This document shows, piece after piece, positions 7,325 to 15,066 of a stretch of 43,738 nt of DNA (position 1 is its first letter; each line of letters begins with the position of its first letter). A program made the position numbers and the translations under genes. Origin of the DNA: Bacteroides sp. (GTDB lineage: Bacteria > Bacteroidota > Bacteroidia > Bacteroidales > Bacteroidaceae). The notes under the pieces were generated by a model. The model was not told the origin of the DNA. It did not search any database and saw nothing but the letters and a program-made list of their open reading frames with translations. The stretch covers positions 1 to 43,738 of the forward strand of contig SUXX01000012.1 of NCBI GenBank assembly GCA_015060735.1. The letters are read 5' to 3'.

Positions 7325-8323
7325 ATGGGAAAGCGTCTGTCGGATAATCTGTCGTCCTTATACATCGGAGCAGCCAATCGCCTCAAGCCCAAGAAGGCAA
7401 GGCATCGCATCGTAGCCTATGTAGAGAGCTACGATGACGTGTCCTTTTGGCGTTCGGTATTTGCCGATTTTGAGGATGAAACATGCTATTTCGAAGTCAT
7501 GCTCCCTTCCAATAAGTCGCTTTGCAAGGGCAAGAAATCCGTACTGATGAACCAACTTGGCTCTCGCCTCGGGCAGAATATGGTGGCGTGTGTGGATAGC
7601 GATTACGATTACCTGCTTCAGGGTGTAACCTCCACCTCCCGACAAATCAATAATAGTCGTTATGTTTTCCAAACCTACGCATATGCCATCGAAAATTTTC
7701 AATGCTATGCTGGAAGTCTGCACGAAGCCTGTGTGTTGGCAACGATGAACGACCATCCGCTAGTCGATTTGGAGGCTTTCATGACTCTTTATTCGCAGAT
7801 AGCCTATCCGCTCTTTGTGTGGTCGGTATGGTTTTATCGCAAACGGAACTTGAGTGAATTCTCGATGACGGATTTCAACTCGTATGTCCGCCTCGACCAT
7901 GTCAGTGTCCGCCATCCGGAGGAGGCCTTGATGGCCATGGATAAGCGGGTGAAGAAAAAACTTTATGATCTGGAAAAAAGATATCCCCGGGCTTTGGACG
8001 AAATCGAGGCCATGAAGGCAGAATTCACCTATTTGGGCGTCACTCCCGAAACGACCTATATGTTTATTCAGGGACATCACATCATGGAGAGCGTGACGAT
8101 GAAGATTCTCATGCCCGTCTGCAATGCCCTCCGTAGAGAAAGAGAAGAAGAAATCAAACGACTGGCCGGCCATCACGTTCAGTTTCGCAACGAGTTGACC
8201 AGCTACGAGCGTCGTTTGCTCAATATTGATGTCGTGCTCCGCAAACAAACAGGTTTCAAAGATGCTCCTGTCTATAAGAAATTAGAGAAGGATATTCGAG
8301 AGTTTTTGAAGCGGATAAAGTAA
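7325..8323 (+). CDS. DUF4435 / TOPRIM-like putative nuclease, AriB-like
   Basis: 332 residues. The N-terminal part shows a TOPRIM pattern: a first strand ending in Glu (IVAYVESYDD, Glu34) and a later DxD strand (ACVDSDYD, Asp91 and Asp93). In between is a basic stretch SNKSLCKGKKSV, as in DUF4435 proteins. The C-terminal half is helical with no recognised domain. In the PARIS defence system the DUF4435 protein AriB is the toxic effector nuclease, released from the ATPase when a phage trigger is sensed; its TOPRIM Glu is needed. This gene is cotranscribed with the ATPase (12-base gap). It could instead be a housekeeping pair conserved in Bacteroidales; the window lacks other defence genes. The gene ends 14 bases from the convergent phosphatase gene. 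Confidence 0.78.
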   Translation: MGKRLSDNLSSLYIGAANRLKPKKARHRIVAYVESYDDVSFWRSVFADFEDETCYFEVMLPSNKSLCKGKKSVLMNQLGSRLGQNMVACVDSDYDYLLQGVTSTSRQINNSRYVFQTYAYAIENFQCYAGSLHEACVLATMNDHPLVDLEAFMTLYSQIAYPLFVWSVWFYRKRNLSEFSMTDFNSYVRLDHVSVRHPEEALMAMDKRVKKKLYDLEKRYPRALDEIEAMKAEFTYLGVTPETTYMFIQGHHIMESVTMKILMPVCNALRREREEEIKRLAGHHVQFRNELTSYERRLLNIDVVLRKQTGFKDAPVYKKLEKDIREFLKRIK

Positions 8324-8337
8324 AAGGTGTCTTTGCC

Positions 8338-8985
8338 TTACACAAACATCAAAAGCTCCTCTGCCTTATCGATTATCCCTTTCGGACAAAACCCTTCCAG
8401 CTCCGCACGAGTTCGGAATCCCCATGTCACCCCAATGCTATCCACGCCGGCGTTGATGGCTGTTTGCATGTCTACCCCCGAATCGCCTACATACAAAACA
8501 TCTTCCGGAGAGACGTTTGCTTTTCGGAGAATGTCGAAAACAATGGTCGGGTCAGGCTTCACATTGACTCCCTCGCGTTGGCCTAACACTTCTACAAACT
8601 GAATTTGGGGGAAATAATGCCTGATAAGTTTTTCAGTAGCTGCCTGATATTTGTTCGATGCTACCGCCATCATCACCCCTTTGGTTTGCAGAGCCTCCAA
8701 TAAGGAAACAATCCCCGGATAAGGTTGACTTAAATCCGCGTTATGTAGGTCATAATAAGGAACGAAATGCGAACGCATCCGCATGACGTTTATTTCAGTT
8801 TGTTCGCATTCGGGCAACGCACGCTCAAGCAATTTGTTGATGCCGTTACCCACAAAAGTGCGGATAGTTTCTGTTGGGTGTATGGGATAGTCCAACGATT
8901 TCAAAGCATAATTCGCGGCACCTGCCAAGTCGGCAATTGTATCAATCAAAGTACCGTCCAAATCAAAAATTATAAGTTTCTTCAT
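8338..8985 (-). CDS. gph: HAD hydrolase, phosphoglycolate phosphatase-like
   Basis: 215 residues with all HAD motifs: DLDGT near the N-terminus (IIFDLDGTLID, nucleophile Asp and acid Asp), Ser in the AVASNK motif II, Lys in NVKPDP motif III and GDSGVD motif IV. A helical cap lies between motifs I and II. The sequence pattern (FVGNGINKLLERALP in the cap, YVGDSGVDMQTAINAG) is that of Gph-type phosphatases, which remove phosphate from 2-phosphoglycolate made during DNA repair. Related HAD enzymes act on other small phosphoesters, so the exact substrate is inferred. It is a single gene with its own -7 box at 9007-9014. Confidence 0.85.
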   Translation of the reverse strand: MKKLIIFDLDGTLIDTIADLAGAANYALKSLDYPIHPTETIRTFVGNGINKLLERALPECEQTEINVMRMRSHFVPYYDLHNADLSQPYPGIVSLLEALQTKGVMMAVASNKYQAATEKLIRHYFPQIQFVEVLGQREGVNVKPDPTIVFDILRKANVSPEDVLYVGDSGVDMQTAINAGVDSIGVTWGFRTRAELEGFCPKGIIDKAEELLMFV

Positions 8986-9006
8986 GATGATTTATTTTCC
9001 TGGGAA

Positions 9007-9014
9007 CAAAGATA
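9007..9014 (-). promoter_or_regulatory. -7 box for the HAD phosphatase gene
   Basis: The minus strand reads TATCTTTG, 21 bases upstream of the gph start codon. Confidence 0.45.
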
Positions 9015-9107
9015 ATGCATTATTTTATAGTATTGCATATCCATACAAATAATAACGATTTAATATATTTTTAGTGTTTTTACTAATGAACTTATATAAA
9101 AAGTTTG

Positions 9108-9115
9108 TAATTTTG
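9108..9115 (+). promoter_or_regulatory. -7 box (TAATTTTG) of the decarboxylase operon
   Basis: TAATTTTG fits TAnnTTTG and lies 58 bases before oadG. The region upstream is strongly AT-rich. No clear -33 box was found. Confidence 0.4.
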
Positions 9116-9173
9116 GAAGCAATTTTGCTTTTTGCAAAGAGTTGGTAAAAAAAGTATAATTAATAAATATTTT

Positions 9174-9428
9174 ATGGAGAACATAGAATTTGCATTGATG
9201 CTAATGGCGGTCGGAATGACCTCTGTTTTTGTCATTCTCCTCATTGTTATCTATTTGAGCCGAGGAATGATTTGGGTGGTAAATAAGATTGCTCCCGAAG
9301 AAGCTCCTAAGAAGCAGAGTCCTGCTTCAACTCCGACGGTTGATACCGGTACAATGGATGCCATTAAGGCAGCTGTTGAAATCCTGACGGCCGGCAAGGG
9401 ACAAGTAGTAAAAATTGAGAAGTTGTAA
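9174..9428 (+). CDS. oadG: Oxaloacetate decarboxylase gamma-type subunit (OadG family)
   Basis: The ATG at 9174 gives 84 residues; the longer reading begins in the leader. One N-terminal membrane helix (ALMLMAVGMTSVFVILLIVIY) is followed by a Pro/Ala/Thr-rich linker and a short C-terminal helix (MDAIKAAVEIL). This is the build of the small OadG subunit, which anchors the biotin-bearing alpha subunit to the membrane beta subunit of Na+-pumping decarboxylases. It sits 27 bases before the alpha-type gene, in the order gamma-alpha-beta. Confidence 0.85.
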   Translation: MENIEFALMLMAVGMTSVFVILLIVIYLSRGMIWVVNKIAPEEAPKKQSPASTPTVDTGTMDAIKAAVEILTAGKGQVVKIEKL

Positions 9429-9455
9429 TCCAAAAAGAAACACATTGAACTAAAA

Positions 9456-11312
9456 ATGGAAAGAGAAGTAAAATTTAGTCTGGTTTTTCGCGACATGTGG
9501 CAAAGTGCCGGCAAATATGTGCCTCGCGTTGACCAGTTGGTTAAAGTAGCCCCGGCCATCATCGAAATGGGTTGTTTTGCTCGCGTAGAAACCAATGGTG
9601 GTGGTTTTGAACAAGTTAATTTATTATTCGGAGAGAATCCCAATAAAGCTGTCCGCGAATGGACAAAACCTTTTCACGAAGCCGGAATCCAAACACACAT
9701 GCTCGACCGTGCTTTGAATGGTCTTCGTATGAGCCCGGTGCCGGCCGATGTACGTAAATTGTTCTATAAAGTAAAGAAGGTGCAAGGAACAGACATTACT
9801 CGTACCTTCTGTGGCTTGAACGATGTACGTAATATCATCCCCTCTATCGGATATGCTCACGAGGCAGGCATGATTTCACAATGTGCCTTGTCTATTACTT
9901 ATTCACCGGTACATACCGTGGAATATTATCTCGATATGGCCAAGCAACTTATCGAAGCAGGTGCCGATGAAATCTGTATCAAGGATATGGCAGGTATCGG
10001 ACGCCCGGCGTTCTTGGGTAAGATTGTAGCAGGCATTAAGAAAATCAAGAATATTCCTATCCAGTATCACTCACATGCAGGCCCGGGCTTCAACATGGCT
10101 TCTATCCTCGAAGTTTGTAAGGCCGGTTGTGACTATGTGGACGTGGGCATGGAACCGCTCTCTTGGGGTACAGGACACGCCGATGTCATCAGTGTACAGG
10201 CCATGTTGAAGGATGCAGGCTTCAAGGTGCCTGAAATCAATATGGAAGCCTACATGAAGGTACGTTCGTTGGTACAGGAATTCATGGACGACTTCTTGGG
10301 ATTGTACATCAGCCCGAAGAACCGTTTGATGAACTCGTTGCTCATTGCACCGGGACTTCCTGGCGGTATGATGGGAAGTTTGATGGCCGACCTCGAAACC
10401 AACCTCGAATCCATCAACAAGTACAAGGCAAAACGTAACTTGCCGTTCATGACACAAGATGAGCTCCTCATCAAGTTGTTCGACGAAGTGGCATACGTAT
10501 GGCCACGTGTAGGTTATCCTCCATTGGTAACTCCATTCAGCCAATACGTGAAGAATCTTGCCATGATGAATGTGATGGCACTCGAAAAAGGAAAGGCTCG
10601 TTGGGGTATGATTGCCGATGATATATGGGATATGATTCTAGGTAAGGCAGGTAAATTGCCGGGCGAATTGGCTCCTGAAATCATTGAAAAGGCCATCCGC
10701 GAAGGTCGTAAGTTCTATGAAGGAAACCCACAGGATAACTATCCGGATCAGCTTGAAAAATACAAGAAGATGATGCTCGAAAAGCAATGGGATAGAGGTC
10801 AGGACGATGAAGAGCTCTTCGAATATGCCATGCATCCGGCTCAGTACGAGGCTTATAAGAGTGGCAAGGCTAAGGAAGACTTCTTGGCCGATGTAAAGAA
10901 GCGTCGCGATGACTTGGCCAATGCTTCGGCTCCGGTAGATGCTGCTGAAAGCAAACCAAAGGTACTAACCGTTGATGTGAACGGCCAGGCATATCGTGTA
11001 ACCGTAGCCTATGGTGCCGTAGACCCAACCGAATTGGGCGGAAGTGCACCGGCTTCATCAGCTCCGGTTCCAACAGGTGAAGGCAATGATGTCCTTTCTC
11101 CGTTGGAAGGTAAGTTCTTCTTGGTTAAGAATGCACAAGAAACTCCAAAGAAGGTGGGCGACAAGGTTGCTGAAGGGGACGTAATCTGCTACGTGGAAGC
11201 AATGAAGACATACAATGCCATCCGTGCTGAGTTTGCAGGAACCATCACCGCCATTTGTGTCAACTCGGGAGATTCTGTATCTGAAGACGATGTATTAATG
11301 AAGATTTTATAA
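9456..11312 (+). CDS. oadA: Biotin-dependent decarboxylase/carboxyltransferase alpha subunit (OadA-like)
   Basis: 618 residues. An N-terminal HMGL-like TIM barrel carries the metal site (FRDMWQS near residue 12 and HSHAGPG near residue 205), and the PYC_OADA domain follows (about 300-480). An Ala/Pro linker (SAPASSAPVP) leads to a biotinyl domain with the biotinylation motif VEAMKT; Lys584 lies 34 residues from the end, the usual distance. It transfers the carboxyl group of oxaloacetate (or a related acid) to biotin, and the beta subunit then decarboxylates carboxybiotin while exporting Na+. The usual RDGxQS of OadA reads RDMWQS here, so substrate identity is less certain than the fold. The stop overlaps the next start (TAATG). 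Confidence 0.88.
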   Translation: MEREVKFSLVFRDMWQSAGKYVPRVDQLVKVAPAIIEMGCFARVETNGGGFEQVNLLFGENPNKAVREWTKPFHEAGIQTHMLDRALNGLRMSPVPADVRKLFYKVKKVQGTDITRTFCGLNDVRNIIPSIGYAHEAGMISQCALSITYSPVHTVEYYLDMAKQLIEAGADEICIKDMAGIGRPAFLGKIVAGIKKIKNIPIQYHSHAGPGFNMASILEVCKAGCDYVDVGMEPLSWGTGHADVISVQAMLKDAGFKVPEINMEAYMKVRSLVQEFMDDFLGLYISPKNRLMNSLLIAPGLPGGMMGSLMADLETNLESINKYKAKRNLPFMTQDELLIKLFDEVAYVWPRVGYPPLVTPFSQYVKNLAMMNVMALEKGKARWGMIADDIWDMILGKAGKLPGELAPEIIEKAIREGRKFYEGNPQDNYPDQLEKYKKMMLEKQWDRGQDDEELFEYAMHPAQYEAYKSGKAKEDFLADVKKRRDDLANASAPVDAAESKPKVLTVDVNGQAYRVTVAYGAVDPTELGGSAPASSAPVPTGEGNDVLSPLEGKFFLVKNAQETPKKVGDKVAEGDVICYVEAMKTYNAIRAEFAGTITAICVNSGDSVSEDDVLMKIL

Positions 11313-12547
11313 TGGAAGATATATTTGTAAAATTGTATGAGATGACGGCTATTAGCAATATCATTGCTAACCCGTCGTTCCTCATCATGTATGCCATTGC
11401 ATTCGTATTGCTTTATTTGGGTATCCGTAAGCACTACGAACCGCTCTTGTTGGTACCCATTGCCTTCGGTGTATTGTTGGCTAACTTTCCAGGAGGAGAA
11501 ATGGGGGTTATCCAAGCCGACTCGAACGGGATGGTTGAAGTGAATGGCGTGATGAAGAACATTTGGGAAATGTCATTGCCCGAGATTGCACACGACTTGG
11601 GGATTATGAACTTCCTTTATTATATGTTGATTAAGACCGGCTTTTTACCTCCTATCATTTTCATGGGTGTAGGTGCATTGACCGACTTCGGCCCGATGCT
11701 TCGCAATTTGCGTCTTTCAATTTTTGGTGCTGCTGCTCAGATGGGTATCTTTACCGTACTCTTGGTAGCTATTCTGATGGGATTCACTCCGCAAGAAGCC
11801 GCTTCTTTGGGCATCATTGGTGGAGCCGATGGTCCTACGGCAATCTTTACAACCATCAAGTTGGCACCGCATTTGTTGGGTCCTATCGCTATTGCAGCTT
11901 ATTCCTACATGGCACTTGTACCGGTTATCATTCCTTTGGTAGTAAAATTGCTCTGCACCAAGAAGGAGTTGATGATTAACATGAAGGAGCAGGAAAAACT
12001 ATACCCGTCAAAGACTGAAATCAAGAACTTGCGAGTATTGAAGATTGTATTCCCAATTGCCGTTACTACGGTAGTAGCCATCTTCGTTCCTACAGCTGTA
12101 TCGTTGGTGGGTATGTTGATGTTTGGTAACTTGATTAAGGAAATTGGTAGCGATACAAGTCGTTTGTTCGATGCTGCTTCGAACAGCATCATGAATGCTG
12201 CTACGATATTCTTGGGCCTTTGTGTGGGTGCTACCATGACCGTAGATGCGTTCTTGAACTGGAATACCATCGGTATCGTGATTGGTGGCTTCCTGGCGTT
12301 TGCCTTGTCCATTGCCAGTGGTATTTTTATGGTGAAGATTTATAATCTCTTCAGTAAGAAGAAGATTAATCCATTGGTAGGTGCTACCGGTTTGAGTGCC
12401 GTGCCTATGGCCAGTCGTGTAGCTAATGACATTGCTATTAAGTATGACCCGAAGAATCACGTGTTGAACTATTGCATGTCAAGTAATATCTCAGGCGTGA
12501 TTGGCTCAGCTGTAGCTGCCGGTGTATTGATTTCGTTCTTGGGATAA
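11312..12547 (+). CDS. oadB: Na+-translocating decarboxylase beta subunit
   Basis: 411 residues, highly hydrophobic, with roughly ten membrane helices. The family signature GIIGGADGPTAIFTT (near residue 168) contains the conserved Asp of the Na+/H+ path, and the C-terminal YCMSSNISGVIGSAVAAGV is also typical. The protein decarboxylates carboxybiotin on the alpha subunit and uses the energy to export sodium ions. The start codon overlaps the stop of oadA by one base, implying translational coupling. The operon ends at a strong hairpin at 12567-12604. Confidence 0.93.
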   Translation: MEDIFVKLYEMTAISNIIANPSFLIMYAIAFVLLYLGIRKHYEPLLLVPIAFGVLLANFPGGEMGVIQADSNGMVEVNGVMKNIWEMSLPEIAHDLGIMNFLYYMLIKTGFLPPIIFMGVGALTDFGPMLRNLRLSIFGAAAQMGIFTVLLVAILMGFTPQEAASLGIIGGADGPTAIFTTIKLAPHLLGPIAIAAYSYMALVPVIIPLVVKLLCTKKELMINMKEQEKLYPSKTEIKNLRVLKIVFPIAVTTVVAIFVPTAVSLVGMLMFGNLIKEIGSDTSRLFDAASNSIMNAATIFLGLCVGATMTVDAFLNWNTIGIVIGGFLAFALSIASGIFMVKIYNLFSKKKINPLVGATGLSAVPMASRVANDIAIKYDPKNHVLNYCMSSNISGVIGSAVAAGVLISFLG

Positions 12548-12566
12548 AGTAAATGAAGTGAGTAAT

Positions 12567-12604
12567 AATCAAAAAAGGCCGTTGAAAAACGGCCTTTTTT
12601 GATT
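12567..12604. terminator. Strong bidirectional rho-independent terminator
   Basis: A perfect 17-bp stem (12567-12583 with 12588-12604) has a GAAA tetraloop, a GC core (GGCCGTT/AACGGCC) and A/T tracts on both sides. It sits between convergent genes and serves both oadB and the methyltransferase gene, whose stop is 2 bases away. Confidence 0.92.
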
Positions 12605-12605
12605 G

Positions 12606-13310
12606 CTATTTGTAAATAAGGAAGATGCAGGGAATTTTGTTAATGTCGGGCAATTTCCCTTGCCATTCTTTGACGGTTTTAGTCTTGATGAATTCGCCTT
12701 CGCATGTGATATTTGCGGCAACGCATAATTTGGTTTGGGGACGGCAATTCTTGAGGATGTCTTCCATCATCTTTAGATTACGGTAAGGGGTTTCGATAAA
12801 TAATTGCGTCTGATTTTCTGAGTAAACCCGTTGTTCCAATGCTTTAATACGTTTGATTCGTTCATTCGGCTCAATGGGTAAATAACCATGGAAGGCAAAA
12901 CTTTGTCCATTGAAGCCCGAGCCCATGACGGAAAGGATGATGGAGGAAGGGCCTACTAACGGAATGACTTTCAAATTTTTGCGTTGGGCAATAGCCACGA
13001 CATCGGCTCCCGGATCGGCCACGGCTGGGCATCCAGCCTCGGAGATGACGCCCATTGGATGTCCTTCTATCAATGGTTTCAAATACCCGGAGATAGCTTC
13101 TGGTGATGTATGCTTATTTAAAGGGTAAAAAGTCAGTTCGTCAATGTTGATGCTTCGCTCGACCTTCTTCAGAAAACGCCGTGCCGAGCGTACATCTTCT
13201 ACGATAAAATGTTTGATGCCAAGAATAATCTCTTTGTTATAAGAGGGTAACACCTGTTCAATGGGGGTTTCGCCCAGCGTGACGGGCAACAAATACAATG
13301 CTACTTCCAT
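12606..13310 (-). CDS. SAM-dependent methyltransferase, RsmI (tetrapyrrole methylase) family
   Basis: The start at 13310 (MEVALYLLPVTLGE) gives 234 residues; an upstream in-frame start at 13346 overlaps the promoter. The motifs ISEAGCPAVADPGADVV (near 97) and VPLVGPSSIILSVMGSGFNGQSFAFHGYLP match RsmI, which 2'-O-methylates C1402 of 16S rRNA: the first is the SAM-binding glycine-rich loop and the second is the RsmI substrate region. It has an early VEDVRSARRFL where classical RsmI has AEDTR. It lacks RsmI's C-terminal extension, so it may be a shorter paralog common in Bacteroidetes; the rRNA target is therefore inferred. Confidence 0.82.
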   Translation of the reverse strand: MEVALYLLPVTLGETPIEQVLPSYNKEIILGIKHFIVEDVRSARRFLKKVERSINIDELTFYPLNKHTSPEAISGYLKPLIEGHPMGVISEAGCPAVADPGADVVAIAQRKNLKVIPLVGPSSIILSVMGSGFNGQSFAFHGYLPIEPNERIKRIKALEQRVYSENQTQLFIETPYRNLKMMEDILKNCRPQTKLCVAANITCEGEFIKTKTVKEWQGKLPDINKIPCIFLIYK

Positions 13311-13343
13311 GCTTTGCTCTTTTAATGGTACATTCGAGAGCGA

Positions 13344-13351
13344 CAAAGATA
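13344..13351 (-). promoter_or_regulatory. -7 box for the RsmI-family gene
   Basis: The minus strand reads TATCTTTG, 33 bases before the chosen start at 13310. It supports that start over 13346, which would fall inside the box. Confidence 0.45.
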
Positions 13352-13461
13352 CTCAAAAAAAATGCTCGAGTCCTAAAACCTTTCTTCTTCTTTTTTGTTA
13401 AACAAAGAAAAGAAAGGTAGAGAACATGCAAAAAACATTAAATTTATCCACATATAATAAC

Positions 13462-13890
13462 ATGAATATCATCCGTATAGCCCCTGTCTGTAACGGGAAA
13501 ATCTACGTGGTTCCCCATGAGGTTTCCCTATCCGAGAACTCTTTGCTCGATATCCCCATGCAAGAGACGGTGCATTCCGCACCGTCTCCTAACGGGAAGG
13601 CTGCTCTGAAACTGAAAGAACGATACCGCTCGCATATACACACTACCGAGCAGCCACGTTTCAGTGTGAAATATCGTTTAAAATCGTCCGGTCAAGAAAC
13701 ACTTTATCTGTATATCCTACCTTTGCGAAGAGAGGAAGACATCCATTTCAGCCAGGGGCGTTTTATTACACCTGAAGAAATTCAAGAGGAAAACCATGCT
13801 TATGCTCCTTATTTACAGGAAGAATCTGAGCTGTTGGGTATGGCCGCCGAGTTGTGGCAAGACTTTTATGCAGATACAGACGGGATATAA
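13462..13890 (+). CDS. Small uncharacterised protein, possibly Nudix-fold-like
   Basis: 142 residues from ATG 13462 (MNIIRIAPVCNGKIYVVP); an alternative start 12 codons upstream is possible. I do not recognise a defined family with confidence. The layout (an opening strand IIRIAPVCNGKIYVV, a central TLYLYILPL strand, an acidic stretch ITPEEIQEENHAY, a C-terminal helix LLGMAAELWQDFY) resembles small Nudix-like proteins. The canonical Nudix box (GX5EX7REUXEEXGU) is not visible, so hydrolase activity should not be assumed. No signal peptide or membrane segment. It is cytoplasmic, monocistronic, and followed by a clear terminator. The coding reading is supported by the terminator and by well-formed hydrophobic periodicity. 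Confidence 0.7.
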   Translation: MNIIRIAPVCNGKIYVVPHEVSLSENSLLDIPMQETVHSAPSPNGKAALKLKERYRSHIHTTEQPRFSVKYRLKSSGQETLYLYILPLRREEDIHFSQGRFITPEEIQEENHAYAPYLQEESELLGMAAELWQDFYADTDGI

Positions 13891-13927
13891 GCCGAATGTA
13901 GTAGTTACCCTGGTATTTGTTCTATTA

Positions 13928-13961
13928 CCCGAGATTTGGTATATATACCCTAAATCTCGGG
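13928..13961 (+). terminator. Rho-independent terminator of the small hypothetical gene
   Basis: CCCGAGATTT and AAATCTCGGG form a perfect 10-bp stem. The interior is itself a palindrome (GGTATATATACC), so the stem can extend almost to the centre. A T-rich tail follows. Confidence 0.8.
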
Positions 13962-14021
13962 ATTTTATTTTGTCATTTTTTAAAAAGTATTCTTTTTATA
14001 TACAACTTATTGATTTATTCC

Positions 14022-14046
14022 TATATTTGCAGAATAAAGATTCTGC
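14022..14046 (+). promoter_or_regulatory. -7 box with a 7-bp inverted repeat at the start site (AraC gene)
   Basis: TATATTTG at 14022-14029 fits the -7 consensus. Directly after it GCAGAAT (14029-14035) and ATTCTGC (14040-14046) form a perfect inverted repeat that covers the expected transcription start and ends 3 bases before the ATG. It could be an operator for self-regulation, or a short hairpin hindering translation. Confidence 0.45.
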
Positions 14047-14049
14047 ACT

Positions 14050-14916
14050 ATGAAACACCCCGTTCTTCCTGAACAGCCAACCAATACAAAAATCTTTAAA
14101 CTTTCAGATTTTTGTACGGACAACGAAGTCTTCCACATAGGGCGTGCCAATATCTCGACACGGAAAGACTTGTCCTATCATTCGCACAATTATGCAGAGT
14201 TGTTGTGGATAGAAGAAGGGGAAGGCATACACTATATCAATGGGCACAAGATAAGCATACAGAAGAACGAAATGGTTATGATACGTCCGCAAGACAAGCA
14301 TACGTTCACGTCTACTGGGAAAGGACTGGTTATTCTGAATATTGCTTTCTCCAAACAAACGCTCGACTATCTGAAAAGCCGGTATTTCATCCAATCTAAT
14401 CTGTATTTTTGGACATCTAGTCAGTTACCCTTTCACATAACCATATCCGACAAATTAACCAAACGCTTCTCTGCTCGTGCCGAAGAAGCCATGAAGTACA
14501 AACGAAACAATATCCAGTTGGATAGTCTGCTTCTTTTTATATTTAGGAATTTACAAGAATATGAAGCTGAAAAGCAGGATTCCAAAACTCCTTCTTGGCT
14601 ATTAGATGCTATCCGTAAGTTCAATCAAGGCAATAACTTACGGGAGGGGAATGCCGCATTCGTGGCTTTGTGCGATAGGAATGCCGACTACGTAAACCGA
14701 ATCGTTCGAGACTGTTATCACCAGACATTAACAGACCTTGTTAATGATATTCGAATCAAACATGCAGCCAATCAATTGGCTATAACCAATATGCCTATCA
14801 AATCCATTGCTCATGCCTGCGGATTTTCAAGTTTGGCCGCCTTCTACAAACAATTCAATATCAGGTACAAACAACCTCCTTTGGAATATCGGAAAATGCA
14901 CCAAACCATAGTTTAA
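14050..14916 (+). CDS. AraC-family transcriptional regulator with N-terminal cupin
   Basis: 288 residues. Residues 25-105 look like a sugar-sensing cupin (SYHSHNYAELLWIEEGEGIHYINGH with His/Glu pattern, then MIRPQDKHTF). The C-terminal third holds two helix-turn-helix units, with the second signature IKSIAHACGFSSLAAFYKQF preceding PPLEYRK. It lies 150 bases upstream of, and in the same direction as, the first operon of the polysaccharide locus, so control of that operon by a released sugar is the natural inference. No kinase or sigma factor is near. The gene has its own promoter and is separated from the GH92 gene by a second -7 box, so it is probably not simply part of the operon. Confidence 0.88.
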   Translation: MKHPVLPEQPTNTKIFKLSDFCTDNEVFHIGRANISTRKDLSYHSHNYAELLWIEEGEGIHYINGHKISIQKNEMVMIRPQDKHTFTSTGKGLVILNIAFSKQTLDYLKSRYFIQSNLYFWTSSQLPFHITISDKLTKRFSARAEEAMKYKRNNIQLDSLLLFIFRNLQEYEAEKQDSKTPSWLLDAIRKFNQGNNLREGNAAFVALCDRNADYVNRIVRDCYHQTLTDLVNDIRIKHAANQLAITNMPIKSIAHACGFSSLAAFYKQFNIRYKQPPLEYRKMHQTIV

Positions 14917-15027
14917 CCTTTCTTTTGAAATGTGTTGTAAAACATATTTTCATATAAATGTCGGATTTGAGTAATACTTCCCTTTTTTCAGGTAAACGAA
15001 CACGATGCGAGAACACATATAATCCTT

Positions 15028-15035
15028 TATCTTTG
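15028..15035 (+). promoter_or_regulatory. -7 box (TATCTTTG) of the GH92/glycyl radical operon
   Basis: TATCTTTG lies 31 bases upstream of the first GH92 start. There is no good -33 TTTG, as expected for an activator-dependent promoter. The AT-rich stretch at 14930-14960 just upstream is a candidate activator site. Confidence 0.45.
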
Positions 15036-15066
15036 CAACATCCAATTCATTGACAAAAAAATATTT

